From Bartonella sp. CM31XJBT (GTDB lineage Bacteria > Pseudomonadota > Alphaproteobacteria > Rhizobiales > Rhizobiaceae), in the NCBI RefSeq assembly GCF_028618555.1, contig NZ_JAQITD010000005.1:62001-126000 (forward strand): a stretch of 64,000 nt of DNA, given 5' to 3'. Made by a program: the position numbers and the translations under genes. Within the stretch, counting starts at the first letter, position 1. Every line of letters starts with the position of its first letter. This document shows, in pieces, positions 56,439-64,000 of this stretch. The notes below the pieces were generated by a model. That model saw only the letters and a program-made list of their open reading frames with translations. It ran no database searches and was not told the origin of the DNA.

Positions 56439-57315
56439 TAAATTATTAGAAGTAGAAGATTTACGTATTTCTTTTCCTACAACGCGCGGCATTTCAGAAG
56501 TTGTGCGTGGCGTTAGTTTTTCTGTTGGAAAAGAAAAAATTGGAATTGTTGGTGAATCCGGATCTGGAAAATCGATGACTGGGCGCGCAATACTAAGGTT
56601 AAGTCCAAAAGCAGCCATTGTTAAAGCTAAAAAAATGCGCTTTGAGGATGTTGATTTATTGGCCGCAAGTGAACCTCAGATGCGAAAAATCCGTGGGAAA
56701 CGTATTTCAATGATTTTACAGGACCCCAAATATTCACTTAATCCATTAATACGGATCGGGGAACAGATTATGGAGGCTTATCGTATTCATTATCGTGTTT
56801 CAAAAGCTGAAGCGCGGGAGCGCACCATATCTATGTTAGAATCTGTTCATATTCGTGATCCTGAACATGTGATGCGTCTCTTTCCTCATGAAATATCTGG
56901 GGGGATGGGGCAGCGTGTGATGATTGCAATGATGCTCATTCCAAAACCTGATTTAATTATTGCCGATGAACCAACATCTGCGCTTGATATTACGGTCAGA
57001 CGGCAAGTTTTATCCGTATTAGATGAACTTGTTACAAAGTCTGGAACGGGACTTATTTTCATTAGTCATGATTTAAATATGATTGCTGATTTTTGTGATC
57101 GTATTTTAGTGATGTATGCGGGCCGTGTGCTAGAAGAGTTGCCTGCTTCTGATTTGTCTCACGCTTGTCATCCTTATACAAAGGCGTTGCTCGCGAGTTT
57201 ACCACGGCTTGATAATCCAGTTGATATTTTGGCTGTTCCTGAGCGTGATCCTGATTGGTTGTATAATCCTACGATTGTTAATGGTGTTGAGGAGGTTCCT
57301 CATGACAAATTGTGA
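56431..57315 (+). CDS. dppD: Dipeptide/oligopeptide ABC transporter ATPase DppD
   Basis: A 294-residue ATPase from ATG 56431, inside the last codons of dppC (the frame could start further upstream, but this gives the usual beginning NKLLEVEDLRISF). Walker A is GESGSGKS, the signature is ISGGMGQRV, Walker B is LIIADEPTSALD and the switch is FISHD. The C-terminal OppD/F-type region has HPYTKALLASLPRLD. It is slightly shorter than typical OppD (~320-330). It overlaps dppF by 14 bases. Confidence 0.94.
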   Translation: MGNKLLEVEDLRISFPTTRGISEVVRGVSFSVGKEKIGIVGESGSGKSMTGRAILRLSPKAAIVKAKKMRFEDVDLLAASEPQMRKIRGKRISMILQDPKYSLNPLIRIGEQIMEAYRIHYRVSKAEARERTISMLESVHIRDPEHVMRLFPHEISGGMGQRVMIAMMLIPKPDLIIADEPTSALDITVRRQVLSVLDELVTKSGTGLIFISHDLNMIADFCDRILVMYAGRVLEELPASDLSHACHPYTKALLASLPRLDNPVDILAVPERDPDWLYNPTIVNGVEEVPHDKL

Positions 57316-58084
57316 GAATATTATTGATGTTTCTAATTTATCTGTAACTTTTGGTCATAGGCATAAGGCAGTAACAGTTGTTAAAAATGTTAATTTTCAT
57401 ATTAAGCGTGGTGAAGCTTATGGTTTGATTGGTGAATCCGGATGTGGAAAGTCAACTATTTTGAATACATTGGTGGGGCTTATTCCAGATTATAGTGGAA
57501 AGTTTCTTTTTGCTGGACAAGAAGTTGAAAAGAAAAGAAGTAAGGATTTTTTACGCTGTATTCAAATGGTTTTTCAAGATCCTTATGCTTCGCTGCATCC
57601 AAGAAAAATGGTCCATACGGTTCTTTCTGAATCGCTCAAAATCCATGGGATGGATAATCAAAGAGAGCGGGTAGAGGATGCTTTAGATTCCGTTGGTTTA
57701 GATTCTTCATTTCTTTATCGTTATCCTCATGAGTTGTCTGGAGGGCAGCGTCAGCGTATTGCTCTTGCACGTGCTTTAATTATTGAGCCAGAGGTGTTAT
57801 TGCTTGATGAGCCAACATCTGCATTGGATGTGTCGGTACAGGCTGAAATTTTAAACTTGTTGAAATCATTGCGCGTGAGAAAAAAACTTACTTATTTAAT
57901 GGTATCCCATGATCTTGCTGTTGTTGCACATATTTGTGAACGTGTTGGAATTATGCATAAAGGGATTATTCTTGAAGAGCTTAGCAATGATGAATTGCGT
58001 AATCTACATGCGCAACACGATTATACAAAGGAGTTTTTTGAAGCAAGTATAGAGCCTATTGTCCATAGAGAGCAAAGAGCATGA
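57302..58084 (+). CDS. dppF: Dipeptide/oligopeptide ABC transporter ATPase DppF
   Basis: A 260-residue ATPase from ATG 57302, with an excellent ribosome site (GAGGAGG 5 bases upstream). Walker A is GESGCGKS, the Q-loop is IQMVFQDPYASLHPR, the signature is LSGGQRQRIALARAL, Walker B is VLLLDEPTSALD and the switch is MVSHD. It is shorter than E. coli DppF (~330): the C-terminal OppD/F extension is mostly missing, as in some compact alphaproteobacterial versions. It is the last gene of the dppA5-BCDF operon. Confidence 0.93.
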   Translation: MTNCENIIDVSNLSVTFGHRHKAVTVVKNVNFHIKRGEAYGLIGESGCGKSTILNTLVGLIPDYSGKFLFAGQEVEKKRSKDFLRCIQMVFQDPYASLHPRKMVHTVLSESLKIHGMDNQRERVEDALDSVGLDSSFLYRYPHELSGGQRQRIALARALIIEPEVLLLDEPTSALDVSVQAEILNLLKSLRVRKKLTYLMVSHDLAVVAHICERVGIMHKGIILEELSNDELRNLHAQHDYTKEFFEASIEPIVHREQRA

Positions 58085-58571
58085 TCCATTTTACAGAAGA
58101 GAAAATGCAATTTTATTTGTTTTGAAGTTTCTGGTGATGTTTGGCGGTATTGTTAAGAGGGAAGGGCATAATAGGATTTTTCCAGTATGAATTTGCTGGG
58201 CAGTGTTTGAGCTATAATATTTTAAATCCTACTAGAACTCCCATTTTGAAATATACGAGTGACTTATAACATACATCCCTTTGTTTAATATTGTTACATT
58301 ATTTTTACTTATCATTTTATGTTCAAAAGTTTTATTTTGGCATTTAAAGCATTAAATTTGTGAGAAATAACAAAAGATAGTAATACTGTATTTTCTAGAA
58401 AAGCTTCACATTATTTTTCAATATTATTTTGTTTTTGGTTGTTCTCTTTTTACAGTTTTATTCTTTATAAAAAGAATTTTTTGTAAAAAACATTCAATGG
58501 TCAATGACAGTCTTCAAATATTTCGCTGTTCTCTATTTAAAAAAGCGCTTAAAAACAGCTTATAATAAGCC
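58085..58571. other. Intergenic between dppF and autotransporter 3' end
   Basis: 487 AT-rich bases between convergent genes. No gene seen. Confidence 0.4.
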
Positions 58572-58598
58572 AAAAAGGCAGCAATATGCTGCCTTTTT
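58572..58598 (-). terminator. Bidirectional-type terminator after the autotransporter
   Basis: AAAAAGGCAGC (58572-58582) pairs perfectly with GCTGCCTTTTT (58588-58598) around a 5-base loop, and both strands give a T-run. On the minus strand it lies 36 bases after the original stop of the autotransporter (58634-58636). Confidence 0.85.
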
Positions 58599-58633
58599 GT
58601 TAAATTGAATGGGCTGTTTTTTACAGTCGTTAT

Positions 58634-61600
58634 TTAAAACTGATAGCGTATTCTTCCTGAAAAGCTTGCACCACTTATACCAGTTTTTGAAGCTTTTGTT
58701 GATAGCTGACATCACCATGAAGGGAGAGGTTAGCGGACAATTGTGCACTAATACCAAGCCCACCTTCAACGGAACTTCTCGAGGGGTCACGTTTATAATC
58801 CTTATCGATATGGAGTGTCTGATCATCACCAAAGGTTTTGATCAAGTTTACTTTTCCATAGAAAGACATAGGACGGCTGTTTTCAGTGGCAATGGTTTTT
58901 GTCAAACGTCCACCAACACGGATTATCCATTGAGAAGGATTTTGCATGTCAATGGTCAGATTATCAGCATCTTTAATGGTATCAAACATCAAATGTTGAT
59001 AGGCAAGCTGTGCCTGCGGTTTGAATGTTACGCCTTGAATACCCGTTGCAAATTGTTTGCCAACATTTGTGGAGATCGCCAACATTTTTGTATTTTTCAA
59101 TTTTGCGGTTGTATTAATGAGGGCATTGGTGATCTTTCCCTTTAGGAAGCCATAGGATAACAGCGTATCAAGATAGAAACCACTGTCACGCTGTTTACTG
59201 CCATAGGCGGTGAGTTGAAATGACCATTTATTCAATATGCTCTTACTTGCTGTCTTGCATATTCTTTGGAGTGAAGGAGAGTTGCCCGTAGGTTCCGACA
59301 AGACTAAAATGTATTGTAGATATTTTTCCCTTCTGCGCGACAAGGTTAATAGCTCCTTGTAGAGCAGCATAACGAAGATGAGCACTGCTATAACCATATT
59401 TACTAGGAGCACTACTTATCAGAAAATAAGCTTCCTGTTTCTCCATAGGCGTATAAGAAGAAGCCATTCCGTTTGTCTTATTCTTTCCTTAAGACAGATG
59501 TCGCATATTGGCTAACAGTTGCACTTTGCTTATCCATATCGGTCAATCCAGCATACAAGAGAGCACAGGGCATGAAAAAATAGCTTGTATTTATGGCACG
59601 ATGGTTTTTACTTTTGAGTTGCTATCAAGCAGTACTGGTTGTAAGCGAAAATCCCAGAAATTTTTATTTTCTCCTAAAAGGTTTTGTTCAGCATTTGTTT
59701 TACTGTGGTTTGATTTTGGTCCATAAGCTTTCAGTATATATTTATAAGGTGAACCACTTATTGTGATATAGTCCTGTGCAAGTTTGAAAGAGTTTTGATT
59801 TACTTTCCCAGAAACTTGAATGAGTGAAAGACCACGTGCACTGGTAAGAGCAGAAGCATCTGCTTTAATATTGTTCTTTTCTAAATGTCCAGTGATATAA
59901 ACCAGTGTAGTACCTGAAACATCACCGTGAATCAGAAGATGGTCAGCTTTTTGTTTGTTTATGGCAGCACTATCACTCCATTCGACGTTGAAATGAATTT
60001 CTGCTTTTCCTGTAGCATTGTAGACTTTTTTAGTATTTGGTCTGCCAGATCCTATGTGCAACGTGTGATAATGATTTTCAGTTGGCTCTTCAAAAACAAT
60101 AGAGCTGTTATTGATGTTAAGGACAGAAATATCAGAACGTGCTCTTTGAGCAATATCAAACAGTTTTTCATTCTGGATTTTTTTATTTGTGCTTGTTTTC
60201 AATGTCCATTTCGTATTGTTTTGCAAATCAAAGACTGTTTTGAATTTTTTTTCAGTGCTCACTTTGCCGTCTAAGATGGAGTGATCGGCGTTTAGTGTAA
60301 AAGTGAAATCATTTTTTTTCGTTGAAGCTTCGGTTACTAATAAAACATTGGCACGGATTTCTGAATTTTTGAGATTGGCTTTACCAATTGATTCATTTGC
60401 ATTAATTCCAGTACCGTTTTTAATATGAAGTTTTGTATTGGTTAAATTGATTTCTGATGTTTTATTGTTCTTAGACTTTTCAAATGCGATACCTCTATCT
60501 TCTGCTGTGGCAGAAACATTTGTTACATCAATATGTCCATTATTATTGACAACAAATGCACTATTTTCGGCAATTATTGTCCCTCCACTCATTTTGATTG
60601 TGCTGCCATTTTCTGAATAAAGTCCGATCTCAGCATTTTTAATCGTTGTGTGGCCATATAATTCAACTAAACTGCCAACATCTTGGCTTTCCGCACCGAA
60701 TCCATTACTATCTGCTGTTATTAGAGTAACATTCGTGGCTTTAATATGTCCGCCGTTTCCGGCAAATAATGCAGTAGTTTTACCTTGTACTGTTCCTCCC
60801 GTTATGGTGATGGTGGATTTTGAGTCTTTTGCATAGAGCCCACTGTCATCAGATGATGTAATTTGAGCATTGTCAGTTAAAGTAATAGTGCTGCCGTTTA
60901 TGGCAGATACTGCTGCACCTTTTGCGTTAAATGATCCTCCAGAAACTGTTATTTGAGAACCATTATCTGAAATTATGCTATTGATTGCTTGCGGAACGGT
61001 TACATTTTCTAAAGTAATGGCACTTCTTCTTGCAATTATTGCATTGATTAGTAGTGCATTATCCTTACGATTTAATATCGTTACATCTTTCAGTTTGTTA
61101 TTGCTCTTGTTTTTTAACAAGTGAACGCCTGCTTCGGAAGCAGTAATGGTTCCTCCGATCATTTTGATTGTGCTATCGTTTTGCGCATCAATTCCGATTT
61201 TAACGTCACTGATCGTTGTATTTCCAAGTAATTCAATCACACTGTTAGAGCCAGAGGCAGCTGCACCAGCAGCTACACCACTGCCATTATTAGTTGCTTT
61301 TAAAGCAACATTTGTAACCGTAATATGGCCACCTATGTCTGCTTCTAAGGCTGTATATTTTCCTGTCACGTTTCCTGTTGTCATTGTAATTGTGGATTTT
61401 GAGTCTTGTGCATAGAGGCCTGCTTCATCATGTGACGTAATTTGAGCATTGTCCGTTAAGGTGATGCTGCTACCGTTTTGAGCACATATTGTTGCATAGC
61501 TTGAATCAAATGATCCTCCAGAGATTGTTATGTTAGAACGATTATTTGCAATTACGCTGTTGCCTGTTTGAGTCACTTTTACATTTTTTAAAGTGAGACC

Positions 61601-63277
61601 ACTTTCTTTCTCTAGAAGAATTCCTTTGCCTGAATTTTTATCTTTACCGGTTGATATTATTACATTTTCTAGTTTACTTTCGGTGCTCTTACTGTTCACG
61701 AAGCCAACACCAGTTTTAGAAGTTGTAATAGTCCCCCCAATCATTTTAATTACGCCACCGTTACTTGCCACAAGCCCAACACCAGCATTCTTAATCGTTG
61801 TATTGCCATATAATTCAATCATACTATTAGCGCTATTGACTCCTGCGCCTATTATAGGAACATCGGTGACCTGGCCCCCATGTTCATTTGTTGTTAGAGC
61901 AACATCCGTGACCTTAATATGTCCACCGTTTTCTGCGACCAACGCTAATTCTCCGGTTACTGTTCCTCCCGTCATTGTGATGGTAGAATGTAAACCATTT
62001 GTGTAGAGTCCTTTGCTATTCGATGATGTTGATGTAACTTGAACGTTACCTTTTTTATTGCTGGTTAAAGTAATGTTGCTGCCGTTTCCAGCGTATACCC
62101 CTACGTTTTTTCCCTCAAATGATCCTCCAGAAACCGTTACTTTAGAATGATTATTTGCAACTATGCCACTTTTTGCCCGCGTAACTGTTACATTTTCTAA
62201 AGTGACGTTGCTTTCCTTGTCGGCACCTATTCCTGTGATTTTAGGCTCTTTATTGTTACTGCCCGATATTTTCACATTTTCTAGCTTGTTTCCATTGCTC
62301 TTACTATTATAGAAACCAGCACCGGTTGCAGAAGCTGTAATGGTCCCTCCGATCATTTTAATCATTCCACTGTTTTGTGCATGAAGACCGATTACAGCAT
62401 TCTTAATTGTTGTATTCCCATGCAATTCAATCACGCTGTTTGGACCGCCGGCGACAACTGTTCCTATTTTATCATTCGTCGCAGTTAACGCAACATCCGT
62501 GACCTTGATATGTCCACCGTTTTCTGCAACCAACGCCATTTTTTCTGTGGTTACGCTTCCTCCCGTCATTTCGATTGTGGTTTCTGAATCTGTTGCATGG
62601 AGTCCAGTGCCATGAGATGATGTAGTTTGAACATTGTTAGTTAGAGTTACGCGACTGCCATTGTAAGCAGATATTGCTGCCTTTGTGGTATCAAATGATC
62701 CTCCCAATATCGTGATTTCAGATTTATTATTTGCTGTAACGCTATTCGTTGCCTTAGTCACTTTTACATTTTCTAAAGTGACTTCACTGTCTTTGTCTGC
62801 AAATATTGCAAAAGTTAGTGGAGCTTTGCCTTTGCCACTTGATATTATTATATCTTTTAGCTTGTTTTCAGCATTCTTACTGTTCAAGAATTTAGCGCCA
62901 GTGTTGGAAACTGTGATAGTTCCCCCGGTCATTTTCAGTGTAGCACCATCCTTTGCTTCAAGACCGAAGAAAATGCTAGAACCAGTTCCTTTAATGGTTG
63001 TTCCATCCAGTAATTCAATCGCAGTGTTAGAACCTTCAGCTGTTATAGCGTGCGCATTTGTGCCTATGTTGGTGTTTGTTTTTTTGTTTCCGATTATCGT
63101 CAAATGCTTGCCGATAATTTGACCACCTTTTTTTGCGTGAATAATTTCGTAGGTTTCGTTGGAAACTTCTTTTTTACTTTCTGAAATTTCAAGATTTTTA
63201 GCTTGTGCATTAAGATTGATACCAGAAAGTACAACTGCCACAATTGCTGTGCAGGATAGAAGAAATTTTTTAGGCAT
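58634..63277 (-). pseudogene. Autotransporter (type Va) with open passenger and broken beta-barrel
   Basis: The gene starts at ATG 63277 (MPKKFLLSCTAIVAVVLSG), with AAGGAG 8 bases upstream; the signal peptide ends near LNAQAKN. An open frame of 1,228 codons runs to TAA 59591. It encodes a beta-helix-like passenger with ~200-residue repeats and a pertactin-like end (TTLVYITGHLEKNNIK, ALTSARGLSLIQVSG, GSPYKYILKAYG). The autotransporter barrel follows in pieces: YFFMPCALLYAGLTDM (after a frameshift at ~59590), TAA at 59478-59480, a shift near 59415, YGYSSAHLRYAALQGAINL, a shift near 59250, NKWSFQLTAYGSKQRDSGFY to SLHGDVSYQQKLQK, and a last shift in an A-run near 58683 before GASFSGRIRYQF at 58634. 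Without a barrel the passenger cannot reach the surface. Confidence 0.85.
60560..63080 (-). repeat. ~600-bp (about 200-residue) tandem repeats in the autotransporter passenger
   Basis: The motif IEL-x-GNTTIKNA, followed by GTITxSxTGxxFxNSK, then ENVxVTxA, GGSFD, MTGGxVTGE and ENGGHIKVTDVAL, recurs in order. Motif anchors are near 63020, 62420, 61820, 61220 and 60655, i.e. every ~600 bases, giving four full units and a partial one. The units differ in sequence, so they are old or diversifying repeats. Confidence 0.85.
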
Positions 63278-63310
63278 CAGTCTACTCCTTTTAAAGCCCC
63301 AAACATTCAT

Positions 63311-64000
63311 TTTCCCGCTAACTTCATAAGAAGAAGTGAAAATAGATATTGCTTTTATTTTAATAACACAGCACTTTGATATTTTGTTTTGCTTTTTTTG
63401 TCAAAATTAAAGTTGTATTTATGTTTAATTATGTAACATTAAATTTATTTCATAATGTATTTTTATCTAATTATATTTTAAAAATAATTTTTAATATTCA
63501 TGGAAATATTATTAGGCGTTGATAGTTGCATTAATAATATTTTTATTGATCGTAGATATTCTTTTATTCCAATATTCATTGGTGTATGATTAAAGAAATA
63601 CAGGAATAAAAAGACAGTAAAAACGTAATGTAAAAGAGAAGAGCAGTGCCTTTAAAGTTGTATATTTTCAAAAAAAGGAGAGGTTTTAAAGTAAATAAAG
63701 AATAAATCTTTTTGTGTGTAATTTGACTTTATATTTTATACTGAGTGGGAAAAGGTGAAATTAGGGTAGAGATGCGATAATTGATTGTTGTTGCCTACAT
63801 TGTGTATCAAATGAGTTTTTGACAGCAAAAATGAGAGAAGACTTTGACAGAGCTTTGAAGGTTCTTTGAGTGCTCAGTGTCTTCTTTGAACAAATGAAAT
63901 ATAAAAATATACAGAATCTGCTGATAAGCCACAATTTCCGAAAGGCTATATATTATACAAAGCCTCTGTTGTGGGGAGCTGTTTTTAGCCCGATAGGGGC
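63311..64000. promoter_or_regulatory. Upstream region of the autotransporter
   Basis: 690 AT-rich bases with no gene. It should hold the autotransporter promoter. I see no reliable operator or terminator. Confidence 0.4.

Noticed and set aside
60560-63080. Regularly spaced repeats considered as a CRISPR array
   Set aside because: Period is ~600 bases, the units are coding and diverged, and there are no short identical repeats or cas genes.
59927-63122. Several plus-strand reading frames across the autotransporter region
   Set aside because: They lie antisense to the repetitive passenger, repeat with the same ~600-base period and have hydrophobic, domain-free translations; they are by-products of the passenger codon pattern.

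Overview
The window looks like chromosomal DNA of a Bartonella species (Alphaproteobacteria, Hyphomicrobiales). The evidence is AT-rich DNA with many decayed intergenic stretches, alphaproteobacterial housekeeping blocks (rpmH-rnpA-yidC-engB, fused secDF, etfBA plus ETF-QO, TSUP plus TIGR02186), an Omp25/Hbp-like outer-membrane protein, a large Bartonella-type autotransporter, and repeated relics of P4-type integrases. The species cannot be fixed from this sequence alone.

Layout. 0.5-9.5 kb, mostly minus strand: a TerC/CBS/CorC membrane protein, tRNA-Lys(CTT), a YbhN-like protein paired with a CPA2 antiporter, and fused secDF. 9.6-13.9 kb, plus strand: an MscS-family channel overlapping a small exported protein, then an Hbp/Omp25-like beta-barrel with a hydrophilic insertion. 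14.4-18.1 kb: a decayed prophage or island next to tRNA-Leu(CAG), holding an integrase pseudogene, a lysis cassette (GH24 endolysin plus three small membrane or lipoprotein genes), a broken HigBA-like pair and a frameshifted YqaJ exonuclease. 18.7-29.8 kb: gpmA, dapB, a GST, engB-yidC-rnpA-rpmH, mrp, a ProC-like gene, a small membrane protein, yraN and rsmI. 29.8-31.9 kb: mostly decayed DNA with a second integrase relic. 31.9-38.8 kb: ETF-QO, etfA, etfB, an anchored coiled-coil protein, a TSUP transporter, a TIGR02186 protein and a DUF6460-like protein.

39-58 kb is the most distinctive part. Five paralogous family-5 peptide-binding proteins (called dppA1 to dppA5 here) lie in the same orientation ahead of one dppBCDF permease/ATPase set. 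Only dppA5 is directly joined to the permease operon. dppA1, dppA2 and dppA3 are each preceded by a decayed copy of the first ~220 codons of xseA. The intact xseA lies after dppA3, preceded by a decayed 3' piece of a further dppA copy. This reads as repeated tandem duplication of a [dppA - 5' xseA] unit, with dppA kept and xseA lost each time. dppA2/dppA3 and dppA1/dppA4 are the two most similar pairs. The likely result is several interchangeable substrate-binding proteins feeding one peptide (possibly also heme) importer. tag overlaps or abuts xseA, and a third integrase relic lies between tag and dppA4.

58.6-63.3 kb, minus strand: an autotransporter gene whose ~1,230-residue passenger is open and built of ~200-residue repeats, but whose translocator beta-barrel is broken by several frameshifts and stops. 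The last ~0.7 kb is upstream non-coding DNA.
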